Shown here piece after piece: positions 1-8,176 of a stretch of 64,000 nucleotides of DNA. The translations under genes and the position numbers were made by a program. The DNA is taken from assembly GCF_001940235.1 (NCBI RefSeq), contig NZ_MJIE01000001.1, forward strand, positions 1,364,001-1,428,000, in the 5' to 3' direction. How positions within the stretch are numbered: the stretch's first letter is position 1; every line of letters starts with the position of its first letter. The notes below the pieces were generated by a model. That model was not told where the DNA came from and did not search any database. It saw nothing but the letters and a program-made list of their open reading frames with translations. Origin of the DNA: Hornefia porci (GTDB lineage: Bacteria > Bacillota > Clostridia > Peptostreptococcales > Anaerovoracaceae).

Positions 1-735
1 TGCGCCCCGGCCGATCATCACCAGGTCGCAGCCCGTCTGTTCCATCATCGCGCGAGCAGAAGAAACATCGGTCACATCGCCGTTTCCGATGACCGGAATC
101 TTTACCGCCTGCTTAACTGCCGCAATCGCGCCCCAATCCGCCTTTCCGGTATATAACTGTGCACGGGTCCTTCCGTGAACCGCTACCGCGGCTCCGCCGC
201 CGGCTTCAATCGCCTTGGCCGTTTCCACCGCGTTATTCTCGCCTGCGCCGTAGCCGATCCGGATCTTCGCCGTAACAGGCTTTGTCGTATGCGCCACCGC
301 CGCCGCAACGATCCTCTCAATCCTGACGGGATCCTTCAGCAGAGCGGAACCGTCACCGTTGCGCACCACCTTCGGCATGGGACAGCCCATATTGATATCA
401 AGCAGGGCGTGGCCGTATTGCTCCAGCTTCTCCGCCGCGAAGGCGATGACTTCCGGTTCGCTGCCGAAAATCTGACAGGCGGTCGGGCCCTCGTCATCAT
501 ACAGCGCCAGAAGCTTTTCCGTCTTCCGGTCGCCGTAATACATTCCCTTGGCGCTGACCATTTCCGAATACGTCAAAGACGCCCCCATCTGCCGGCAGAT
601 GCGCCGCATGGGAGCGTCGGTAATTCCCGCCAGAGGTGCGAGGACAAAGGGATTCTTCAGCTTCAGTTTTCCGATGGATACACATCCCCCTGCCGTCGCT
701 TCTCTCGTTCCGATGTCTGTTTCTCTATGATTCAT
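1..735 (-). CDS. dusB: tRNA-dihydrouridine synthase DusB, partial (3' end outside window)
   Basis: This is the first 245 codons of a flavin-dependent enzyme that reduces uridines in the tRNA D-loop. The (beta/alpha)8 barrel start is clear, with LAPLAGITDAPMR near residues 33-45. The catalytic cysteine is C118 in DINMGCPMPKVV, and VHGRTRAQLY lies near residues 187-196. The ATG at 735 overlaps the coaX stop as ATGA, so the two genes are probably translationally coupled. The order ftsH-(pucR)-coaX-dusB matches the usual Firmicutes neighbourhood. The C-terminal part runs off the left edge. The family call is firm; the DusB subtype rests on context. Confidence 0.93.
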   Translation of the reverse strand, partial: MNHRETDIGTREATAGGCVSIGKLKLKNPFVLAPLAGITDAPMRRICRQMGASLTYSEMVSAKGMYYGDRKTEKLLALYDDEGPTACQIFGSEPEVIAFAAEKLEQYGHALLDINMGCPMPKVVRNGDGSALLKDPVRIERIVAAAVAHTTKPVTAKIRIGYGAGENNAVETAKAIEAGGGAAVAVHGRTRAQLYTGKADWGAIAAVKQAVKIPVIGNGDVTDVSSARAMMEQTGCDLVMIGRGA

Positions 736-1571
736 CGCGTCTCTTTATCACAATCACATTTCATTTTATCTTTGTGGATATGGCGGCTGCGGCGGTTCTT
801 GCGGTAAATGATCTCCAGACCCTCGAGAGTCAGAAGCTTGTCCACATAATCGATGCATCCGACGCCGCTTTCAATCATGGAGGCCAGACCGCCGGTGGCG
901 ACCACCTTAACCGGCCTGTCTGTATCGGTCAGCTCCTCCAGCTCCTTCTTCATCTTACGCACCATGAATTCCACCATACCCATGTGTCCGTATATCAGTC
1001 CCGACTGCATACTCTGGATAGTGTTTCTGCAGATGGCCGTTCCCGGCTCCTCCAGCTCCACCTTCGGAAGCATCGCAGTCTTCTGGAAGAGCGCCTCCGA
1101 GGAAATTTTCAGCCCCGGCGCGATAGTTCCGCCGAGATATTCCGCCTTGTCGGTAATCGCGCAGAACGTGGTCGCGGTGCCGAAATCGATGATGATCAGA
1201 GGCCCGCCGTACTTGTTATATGCGGCGACGGCGTTCACGATCCGATCCGCCCCCACCTGCTTGGGATTGTCATACTTCACAATCAGCCCGGTCTTGACGC
1301 CGGACTCCACCACAATGGCTCTCCTGTTGAAATACTTCTGCGACATGTGCTGTACCGTAAACAGCACTGACGGGACGACGGTGGAAATAATCACATCCCG
1401 GACCTCGCTCATCACCAGTCCTTCATAATCAAAGAGCTGGCGGACAAGCATGCCGTATTCGTCCGCGCTTTTGTTGGGATCCGTCTCGATCCTCCAGTTC
1501 GTCACCAGCTTCCCGTCTTTGAACACTCCAAGTACGGTGTTGCTGTTTCCAATGTCAAAGGCTAATAACAT
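732..1571 (-). CDS. coaX: Type III pantothenate kinase CoaX
   Basis: This enzyme phosphorylates pantothenate with ATP in the first step of coenzyme A synthesis, in the cytosol. The 279-residue protein has the ASKHA-fold signatures of type III kinases: DIGNSNT at residues 6-12, GADR at 107-110 and DFGTATT at 129-135, followed by GGTIAPGL. Length is slightly above the usual 255-265 because of a basic C-terminal tail. Its stop overlaps the dusB start by four bases. The start has AAGGAGAAG directly upstream and lies 18 bp after pucR, so it is read as part of the ftsH-pucR-coaX-dusB operon. Confidence 0.95.
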   Translation of the reverse strand: MLLAFDIGNSNTVLGVFKDGKLVTNWRIETDPNKSADEYGMLVRQLFDYEGLVMSEVRDVIISTVVPSVLFTVQHMSQKYFNRRAIVVESGVKTGLIVKYDNPKQVGADRIVNAVAAYNKYGGPLIIIDFGTATTFCAITDKAEYLGGTIAPGLKISSEALFQKTAMLPKVELEEPGTAICRNTIQSMQSGLIYGHMGMVEFMVRKMKKELEELTDTDRPVKVVATGGLASMIESGVGCIDYVDKLLTLEGLEIIYRKNRRSRHIHKDKMKCDCDKETR

Positions 1572-1589
1572 CTTCTCCTTATCCTTCAG

Positions 1590-3170
1590 TTATTTAACGA
1601 CTCTCTCCAGTCTTTTCAGCGCCAGGGCCATCGTGAGACCCGGAATAACACGATTCCCGGTAATCTCCGCGCCCAGAATCTCATTAATTCTCTTCAGTCT
1701 GTACTGAACTGTATTCGTATGAATTCCCATAAACACACTGGTCTTGCTGCTGTTCATGCCCGCGTCGAGCACAAAGGTCTCCAGCGTCTCCAGGAGCTGC
1801 CGCGCCTTATTCTCTCCGACCTCACGCCTGAACGGCTCCAGCAGATCCATATAGTTTTTCTTCAGATAGCCGCCCTGTACCTGCAGGTTGATGCAGTTGG
1901 AAACCAGCGCCAGCTCATATTTTGTAAACACCCTCTTATATGGGAAGACGCTCTCCACGAAGGTCCAGGTCTCTCCGATCAGACGGAACGCATCCGCCGC
2001 GCCCTCGATACCGTCGATTCCGGTGGCGTGGAAAATCCGCACCGTCTTGTTGCCCTCCTTCAGGCGGTCAAACAGATGGAGAACGCCCATTTTCTGTGTG
2101 GTTTCGCTGTCCTCCGGTTTGTTCCCGTTTTTCAGGATCACGCCGTAGGTCTCCTCACCCTCCGCGATACACATGACCTCGAGATTTTCCTCCCGCTCGC
2201 AGGCCGCTATGATTTCATGACCCTCAGGAGTCTCGATTCCTTTCGCATAGAACACGCTGAGGATGTTCTCACTCACGATTTCCATCTCGTCCTTGAGCGA
2301 GTAGGCAAGACTTTTGTTGGAGCGGATCAGCGCCTTGATGAATTCCGCCCTCACGTCCCTCTCCGGCGTGTACTTCCACATACCCATGGCCAGCTCGATG
2401 ATCTCCGCCAGCTTGGTGATCTCTCCGGCAGAATAATTGTCGTCGTTATCCACGATGAACAAAAAATATTTCTCACTGTTTATGGTAATCGGCCCCCAGT
2501 AGGTGAGCACGCCATTGACATCGATAAAGGTGTAGATGCCCGACTTCTCCACATCCCGTTCTTTTCCGGCGCGTATGGCGTCAGCGATGGTTGTCCGCTG
2601 CCGTGTCTCCACCGTCAGAATCGGGTTGAAGTCTCTGGACAGGAGCACCACCTGAAATTCATTGCTGACCGCCGCCTCCTTCAATGCTGCCTGGAAGCTG
2701 TTGTGCTTCTCAAAATCCAGCAGATGGTAGATCGTGTTGTTAATCAGTCCATTCTTGAAATTGTCGCCGTAGAGCAGCTTGTCCATCACCTGCTCGATCG
2801 CCTCGGAATACACCGCTTCGTTTTCCGGCGGAATCACGATAAGCGGAAGACCGGACTCCTCAGCCGCCGCCACAGCGGCTTTGTTCAAAGAGTCCGCTCC
2901 CTGAGGCAGGTGAAACACCGCCAGCGCGGCGACGCCTGCTTTCCCCAGCGCCTGAACGATCCTCGTCTTCTCCTCGTCCGTGGGCACGCCGCGGAAAGAA
3001 GTGAGCAGAAGCTGCTCCCTGACTCCGTTCTCCGCCACTGCCGCATCAGCGTTGTCGGCGTCGAGAACGGAAATGGACCGCACTCTGTTATCAATATTCC
3101 TTTTGCCTGCCACCAGCACGCCCGGCGTGAACGCTTCCAGCTCCAGGCAGTCCTTTACTGTAACTTTCAC
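1590..3170 (-). CDS. PucR family transcriptional regulator
   Basis: The 526-residue protein has an N-terminal PucR-type domain ([14 protein letters not shown] onward, with VRSISVLDA) that in this family senses purine-pathway or amino-acid metabolites. A middle GGDEF-like/CdaR region follows, and it ends in a PucR C-terminal helix-turn-helix: LETFVLDAGMNSSKTSVFMG, then HTNTVQYRLKRINEILG (about residues 465-505). The start overlaps the ftsH stop by four bases (ATGA). No ligand or target can be read from the sequence. Its position between ftsH and coaX is unusual for a metabolic regulator, so it may act on distant genes. Confidence 0.85.
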   Translation of the reverse strand: MKVTVKDCLELEAFTPGVLVAGKRNIDNRVRSISVLDADNADAAVAENGVREQLLLTSFRGVPTDEEKTRIVQALGKAGVAALAVFHLPQGADSLNKAAVAAAEESGLPLIVIPPENEAVYSEAIEQVMDKLLYGDNFKNGLINNTIYHLLDFEKHNSFQAALKEAAVSNEFQVVLLSRDFNPILTVETRQRTTIADAIRAGKERDVEKSGIYTFIDVNGVLTYWGPITINSEKYFLFIVDNDDNYSAGEITKLAEIIELAMGMWKYTPERDVRAEFIKALIRSNKSLAYSLKDEMEIVSENILSVFYAKGIETPEGHEIIAACEREENLEVMCIAEGEETYGVILKNGNKPEDSETTQKMGVLHLFDRLKEGNKTVRIFHATGIDGIEGAADAFRLIGETWTFVESVFPYKRVFTKYELALVSNCINLQVQGGYLKKNYMDLLEPFRREVGENKARQLLETLETFVLDAGMNSSKTSVFMGIHTNTVQYRLKRINEILGAEITGNRVIPGLTMALALKRLERVVK

Positions 3171-5395
3171 AGATGTTCGCCTTCTTTCTCATCCGCAGAA
3201 TTCTCCCCCTCCGGGTTATCCTCCTCAGTCCGGCGCGGCGTGTCCTGAGCCTCCGGCGTATCCTGGTCCGGGTTCTGTGACGCCGGTTCACTCTGCTCCG
3301 GATTCTCTGCCTCCGGCTCGCTCTGTGCCGGAGTGCTCTGTGCCTCCGGTTCACTCTGCTCCGGTTCGTCGTCATCGCTCAGATAATCGGTGTCGTATCT
3401 GGCAAGTTCTGCTGCCAGGCGCGCCTCCTCTTCTCTGCGGAGACGCTCTGACTCCTCCGCCTCCCGCGCGTTCTGGCGGCGAATCTCCGCCTCTTTCTCC
3501 ATGACCTGCTGTTCCAGCTCCTCCGCGGTAACCTTCCCCGTGTACAGAGCCTCAAACTGCTCCCCGTCCAGGGTTTCGACACGCATCAGCGCCTGTGCGA
3601 CACGCTCCAGCTTGTCCATGTTCTCCTGCAGGATTTTTTCCGTCATGCTGTACGCTTCCTCAATAATCCTGCGCACCTCGGTATCGATCTCCATCGCGAC
3701 GCCCTCCGAATAGGACTTTGTCTTAGAATAATCCCGTCCGAGGAAGACATCGCTGGAATCGCTGTAATTCACCGGTCCGATCTTGGAGCTGAACCCGTAC
3801 TTGGTGACCATGTCGCGGGCCGTCTCCGTCGCCCTCTGGATATCGTTGCTCGCTCCGGTGCTGATATCATCCAGCGTCAGCGCTTCTGCCACGCGTCCGC
3901 CCAGAAGGTGCTGGATCTCGTGCTCCATGTCCTTCTTTGTTCCATAAGAACGGTCCTCAGTAGGCAGAGACATCGTGAAGCCTCCGGCCTGCCCTCTGGG
4001 GATGATGGTAATCTGATGCACCGGATCGGAACCCGGAATACTGCGCATCACAATCGCGTGACCCGCCTCGTGATACGCCGTCAGTCTCTTTTCTTTTTCG
4101 CTGATCACCCGGCTCTTCTTGGCGGGACCGGCGATCACCTTGGTCGTCGCCTCCTCGATTTCCGCCATGCGGATTCTCCGGCCGTTTCTTCTGGCCGTAA
4201 TCAGCGCCGCCTCGTTCAGCAGATTCTCCAGATCCGCCGGCGTGAAGCCCGGGGTTCTTCTGGCCAGGATCTCCGGCGAAACCTCCTCTGACAGCGGTTT
4301 GTCCTTGGAGTGGACGCGGATGATTTCCTCTCTGCCCTTGACGTCCGGAATGCCGATGACAATCTGCCGGTCGAAGCGTCCCGGCCTCAGCAGAGCCGGA
4401 TCCAGGACGTCCGGACGGTTTGTCGCGGCCAGAATGATGATGCCGGAATTCTCCCCGAATCCGTCCATCTCAACCAGCAGCTGGTTCAGCGTCTGCTCCC
4501 GCTCATCGTTGCCGCCGCCCAGTCCGGCGCCTCTCTGACGTCCCACCGCGTCGATCTCGTCGATAAACACGATGCAGGGTGCGTTTTTCTTGGCCTGCTC
4601 AAACAGATCTCTGACACGGGACGCACCGACGCCGACGAACATTTCAACAAAGTCGGAGCCGCTGATCGTAAAGAACGGCACTCCCGCTTCGCCCGCCGTC
4701 GCCCGCGACACGTAAGTCTTTCCTGTTCCCGGAGGACCGACCAGCAGGATTCCCTTGGGGATTCGTGCGCCGACCTCCTGATATTTTCTCGGATCCTTGA
4801 GGAAGTCCACGACCTCTTCAAGCTCCTCCTTCTCCTCCTTCAGACCCGCGACATCCGCGAAGGTAATCACCTTCCCGTCGCCCTTATACAGTCTGGCCTT
4901 GCTCTTCCCGAACTGGAACGCCTTGCCGTTGCCGCCCTGGTTCATCATCAGATAAAACAGGAAGCCGAGGGCGATCACCATAATAATGGTGGGCAGAATC
5001 TGCAGAATCGCGCTGCCTGAGCTCGGCGGCTTGCTGTAATACGAGATTTTACCGCTGCTGATTCCCTTGGTGATGTATTTCTGGAACAGCCACTGCTCAT
5101 CCACGATGTTGTTGCAGTAGGCGTACACATATTCCTTGTCGCCGATTTTTCCCGTAACCTTATAGTCCGAGCCGATGCTGATTTCGGTAATCTTTCCTTG
5201 CTCCAGGTACTGCACCAGCGTAGAATATCTCACCTTCTTGTTGGTGGTGCCGGCGCCGCCCTTATACAGAACCGCCGCGCCGAGAACCAGCCCGAATATC
5301 ACAAGATATATGACGATGTTTTTCGCAAATCGTTTCAATTTTCTATTTCCCTCCGCTGTATTCTCTTTAAGTTTTAATTTGTTTATTCCTAACAA
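3167..5395 (-). CDS. ftsH: ATP-dependent zinc metalloprotease FtsH (copy 1, acidic C-terminal tail)
   Basis: This membrane-anchored AAA+ protease degrades misfolded membrane and short-lived cytosolic proteins as a hexamer. Two membrane segments (about residues 25-46 and 128-151) flank an extracytoplasmic FtsH domain. Walker A GPPGTGKT is at 220-227, Walker B IVFIDE near 275-280, the second region of homology near 324-345, and the zinc motif HEAGH at 442-446. At 742 residues it is longer than usual. The excess is a coiled-coil ([20 protein letters not shown]) and a low-complexity tail rich in repeated QSEPEAQ-like units. The residues after Walker A ([11 protein letters not shown]) differ from the common [11 protein letters not shown] second ftsH lies at 52412-54289. 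Confidence 0.95.
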   Translation of the reverse strand: MLGINKLKLKENTAEGNRKLKRFAKNIVIYLVIFGLVLGAAVLYKGGAGTTNKKVRYSTLVQYLEQGKITEISIGSDYKVTGKIGDKEYVYAYCNNIVDEQWLFQKYITKGISSGKISYYSKPPSSGSAILQILPTIIMVIALGFLFYLMMNQGGNGKAFQFGKSKARLYKGDGKVITFADVAGLKEEKEELEEVVDFLKDPRKYQEVGARIPKGILLVGPPGTGKTYVSRATAGEAGVPFFTISGSDFVEMFVGVGASRVRDLFEQAKKNAPCIVFIDEIDAVGRQRGAGLGGGNDEREQTLNQLLVEMDGFGENSGIIILAATNRPDVLDPALLRPGRFDRQIVIGIPDVKGREEIIRVHSKDKPLSEEVSPEILARRTPGFTPADLENLLNEAALITARRNGRRIRMAEIEEATTKVIAGPAKKSRVISEKEKRLTAYHEAGHAIVMRSIPGSDPVHQITIIPRGQAGGFTMSLPTEDRSYGTKKDMEHEIQHLLGGRVAEALTLDDISTGASNDIQRATETARDMVTKYGFSSKIGPVNYSDSSDVFLGRDYSKTKSYSEGVAMEIDTEVRRIIEEAYSMTEKILQENMDKLERVAQALMRVETLDGEQFEALYTGKVTAEELEQQVMEKEAEIRRQNAREAEESERLRREEEARLAAELARYDTDYLSDDDEPEQSEPEAQSTPAQSEPEAENPEQSEPASQNPDQDTPEAQDTPRRTEEDNPEGENSADEKEGEHL

Positions 5396-5413
5396 ATTAA
5401 CTCATTAATTTTA

Positions 5414-6813
5414 TCATACTATACCAATTATTTCAACCGTAATCACTCTTTTTGTATCGGGGGACAAAGCATAATTCGCACTGTACCGCGGCCGCAGCGG
5501 CCCGCAGTCTCCCCGGGGGATGAACAGCACCTCTCTGCCGATGGCGACAATCGGGACCCGGTCTCGTTTTTCCTTCGGGATCTTCTCGTCCACAAAGAGA
5601 TCCTGGATTTTCTTCCGGCCGCCGCGGATTCCCAGAAAATCTCCGCTCCCGCGCGTCCGCAGCGTGATTTTTGTGACAAAATCCGGTCCGTATGCGTCTT
5701 CAAGCGCATCCGCATCAAACACCGCGGCCCCCGGCGGAAAAACCGCTTTCTCCGCAGGAAGAACGGTCAGCGCAAGACGGACGTGAGCCGGTTCCGGCTC
5801 CGCGGCTCGTGACGGCGCATATAGCACCAACCGGCCGTATTCCATGCAGGCCCGGTAGCCGTGAGGCAGATCCGTCGAAGCGGAAGGTGAGCGGCTCCGG
5901 AGAATGTCTTCAATTCCGCCGTAATGGGCAGACGTCATATCCTGAAACAGTCCCAGTGATTCCAGAGCCTTCCCGATTATATGCTTCCGCAGCGCAGGAT
6001 GCAGCTCCGCCAGATCTTTGCGGAAGCACAGCCCGGTCTCGCCCCGACGCTCCATTCCTTCCTTCATGTACGCCGCCGCCATCGCGCCCAGATAGTCTCT
6101 GGTCTCTGCCGCCGATCGTCCCAGCCGCAGAATCGCCTCCCGTATATGGGGGTTGTACTGCCTGAGTGCCGGCATCAGCTCCAGTCTGATCCGGTTTCTG
6201 GCGTACTCGGTCGACGCGTTGGTCCGGTCTGTCCGGGGCTGCAGGTCGTGCTCTCTGCAATACTCCAGTATCCGGGATTTGGGGATCTCCAGCAGAGGAC
6301 GGATGATCCGGAAACCGGACTCGTCTTCCCGTTCTGCCGCCATCCCCGCGAGGCCGCCGACCCCCGTGCCGCGCATCAGGCGAAACATAATCGTCTCTGC
6401 CTGATCGTCCGCATTATGGGCCAGCGCGACGGCGATATCCCCCGATCCACGCCCTGTTCACAAAGAGCCTCTGCCCTGGCGCGGAACGCTTCATAGCGCA
6501 TCCATCTTCCGGTTTCCTCTGTCGTCTCACCCCGGGCCTCCGCCGCGGCACGGCAGTCAAACTCCACTGAATAGCAGTCCAGCCCGCTCTCCCGGCAGAG
6601 CCGTTCTACAAAGGCCTGATCCGCCTCCGCCTCTCCCGGGCGGATTTTGTGATTGACATGAACCGGATACAGCTTCAGGTCCAGCTCCCCGGAAAGACTT
6701 TTCAGCACGTTAAAAAGGCACATGGAATCCGGACCTCCTGAGAGTCCGATCACAATGTGCTGGTGTTCTCTTATCAGGCTGCTGTTTCTGACAGCGTCAA
6801 CTACGGTATTCAT
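5414..6813 (-). pseudogene. tilS: tRNA(Ile)-lysidine synthase TilS, reading frame broken by an apparent one-base deletion
   Basis: TilS converts C34 of the CAU-anticodon tRNA-Ile to lysidine with ATP and is normally essential. The 5' part (6376-6813) carries the PP-loop SGGPDS at residues 25-30 and HVNHKIRPGEAEADQ. Near 6439-6443 the frame shifts: the other frame continues as DIAVALAHNADDQAETIMFR and then the rest of the enzyme (5414-6388), including RTDRTNASTEYARNRIRLEL and a C-terminal TilS domain. Adding one base to a C5 run (G5 on the coding strand) restores a continuous protein of about 466 residues. Because the gene is essential, a sequencing or assembly error in the run, or slippage, is more likely than true loss. 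It lies directly upstream of ftsH. Confidence 0.88.
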
Positions 6814-6925
6814 GGTTGTATTATACCATTCCGGCGGGCAGATTCAAACAGGAAATCGGTTTTCATCCGGAACATTTCTCAGTCCCTTCGCATCCCGCCT
6901 CCGCCTGTCGCATCCGGGAAAAAAA

Positions 6926-7147
6926 TCATTTCTCCTCCGCAGCAGCATCGTCCGGAATATACTTCACGATTCCCTCGATAGGGCATTGATAAATATTGCA
7001 GAGATCGTTCAGCGTCGTCGTGTTCACCGGTTTGTTATGCCGCAGCCGGTCGATTGTGGACGAGCTGAAATGATACTCGTTGATCAGAGCATACGTAGTG
7101 ATTCCCGATTCTTTTGTCCGTTCCCAGAATGGTTCATAACTGATCAT
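6926..7147 (-). CDS. Small helix-turn-helix (XRE/Cro-C1-like) protein
   Basis: A 73-residue protein consisting almost entirely of one helix-turn-helix domain: TYALINEYHFSSSTIDRLRH, then NTTTLNDLCNIYQCPIEGIV, the layout of short XRE-type regulators in Firmicutes. I choose the ATG at 7147 because the family begins MISYEPFWERTK; the reading frame could extend eight codons further. A TATAAT box on the same strand at 7171-7176 lies too close upstream to suit the longer start. It stands alone between tilS and tatD and faces a strong opposing promoter (7194-7222). Target unknown. Confidence 0.75.
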   Translation of the reverse strand: MISYEPFWERTKESGITTYALINEYHFSSSTIDRLRHNKPVNTTTLNDLCNIYQCPIEGIVKYIPDDAAAEEK

Positions 7148-7170
7148 ACAACCTGCACCGTCCCGGAACA

Positions 7171-7176
7171 ATTATA
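7171..7176 (-). promoter_or_regulatory. Likely -10 box for the small HTH gene
   Basis: TATAAT on the minus strand, 23 bases upstream of the chosen start of the small helix-turn-helix gene. The matching -35 region is poor. It is divergent from, and close to, the consensus plus-strand promoter at 7194-7222. Confidence 0.4.
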
Positions 7177-7193
7177 AAAGGTCAGTCGGCAGG

Positions 7194-7222
7194 TTGACTA
7201 TGCTCTATAAAGCGACTATACT
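7194..7222 (+). promoter_or_regulatory. Consensus sigma-A promoter with no gene downstream
   Basis: TTGACT (7194-7199), exactly 17 bases, then TATACT (7217-7222). Transcription would start near 7229 and run rightward toward the hairpin at 7279-7320. That stretch has no start codon and no open frame, so the product, if made, would be a short RNA of roughly 90 bases. Confidence 0.6.
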
Positions 7223-7278
7223 GTAAAGTACAGGTAACTCGCGGTTCTCTTCCGCGCAGTCGCTCTGTCTAAAAATCA

Positions 7279-7320
7279 GAAGAAGCCGTTGCCCCGCCTG
7301 TGCGGGGGGACGGCTTCTTC
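7279..7320 (-). terminator. Terminator after tatD
   Basis: An 11-bp perfect stem (GAAGAAGCCGT / ACGGCTTCTTC) with an inner CCCCGC/GCGGGG helix. On the minus strand it is followed by TGATTTTT, fitting termination of the metG-tatD transcript. On the plus strand the hairpin has no good U-tract but could still stop or protect a short RNA from the 7194 promoter. Confidence 0.8.
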
Positions 7321-7323
7321 CGT

Positions 7324-8166
7324 TCATATCCCGTAAAACCGTTTCGCGTTTTCGCAGGTGATCGCCGCGACATCCTCGTAGCTCATTCCCTTCAGTACCG
7401 CGACCCGGCGGGCCACATATTCCACATAGGGAGGCATGTTCGGTCTCCCGCGTTTCGGCTCCGGCGCCAGATACGGCGAATCTGTCTCAACCGTCAGAAA
7501 CTCCGGCGGAATCGCCTGTGCGACCTCGACGGTTCTGCGGTTGTTCCGGAAAGTGACCGGGCCGCAGATCGAAATCGTCGCGCCCAGCCTCACGTACTGT
7601 TCCGCGGTTTCCCGACTTCCGGAGAAACAGTGGATCAGAACTCTGCTGTCCGGCAGCTCCTCTCCGTCCGGCCCCTTTCTGGCCGGAAAGGCCGACTGCC
7701 GTTCCCGGCTGAATGCGCCCTCCTCCTTCAGAATCTCCATCGTCTCCTGCTCCGCGTCTCTGGAATGAATCACGATGGGCATGGACAGCTCATTGGCCAT
7801 GCGGATCTGCTCCCGGAACCATTTCCGCTGCACATCCCGTTCGGAATTATCATAATAGAAATCCAGTCCGATCTCACCGATGCCCTTCACCCTCGGATGC
7901 GCCGCAAGACTCCGTATTTCCTCCAGCGTGGCTGCGCCGCTCTCGAGATCCTTCGCATCATGCGGATGCACGCCGACGACGGCGTAGCACCACTCCCAGG
8001 TCTCCGCATCTCTGACCGCCTGCCGGGAAGTCGCAATGTTTGAACCACCGTCCATAACATAGGCCACCGGCGAAGCCTCGACAGCCTCCGCCAGTTTTTT
8101 CCGGTCCTCCTCAGAGAAGGATTCCTCGTTGATGTGCGCGTGCGCGTCAAATAATATTTTGTTCAT
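7324..8166 (-). CDS. TatD family metal-dependent hydrolase/DNase
   Basis: The 280-residue TIM-barrel protein has the TatD metal-binding set: DAHAHINEESF near the N terminus, GIGEIGLDFYYD, IVIHSRDAEQE, VLIHCFSGS and TVETDSPYLAPEP. TatD proteins act as 3'-5' exonucleases on single-stranded DNA or RNA and in repair of damaged DNA. The gene starts 10 bp after metG, the conserved metG-tatD (yabD) pair of Firmicutes, and a strong terminator follows. Family assignment is firm; the physiological substrate is not shown. Confidence 0.92.
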   Translation of the reverse strand: MNKILFDAHAHINEESFSEEDRKKLAEAVEASPVAYVMDGGSNIATSRQAVRDAETWEWCYAVVGVHPHDAKDLESGAATLEEIRSLAAHPRVKGIGEIGLDFYYDNSERDVQRKWFREQIRMANELSMPIVIHSRDAEQETMEILKEEGAFSRERQSAFPARKGPDGEELPDSRVLIHCFSGSRETAEQYVRLGATISICGPVTFRNNRRTVEVAQAIPPEFLTVETDSPYLAPEPKRGRPNMPPYVEYVARRVAVLKGMSYEDVAAITCENAKRFYGI

Positions 8167-8176
8167 GGAAATGCTC

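Noticed and set aside
1719..3248. A 509-codon plus-strand frame
   Set aside because: Shadow of the PucR-family gene on the other strand.
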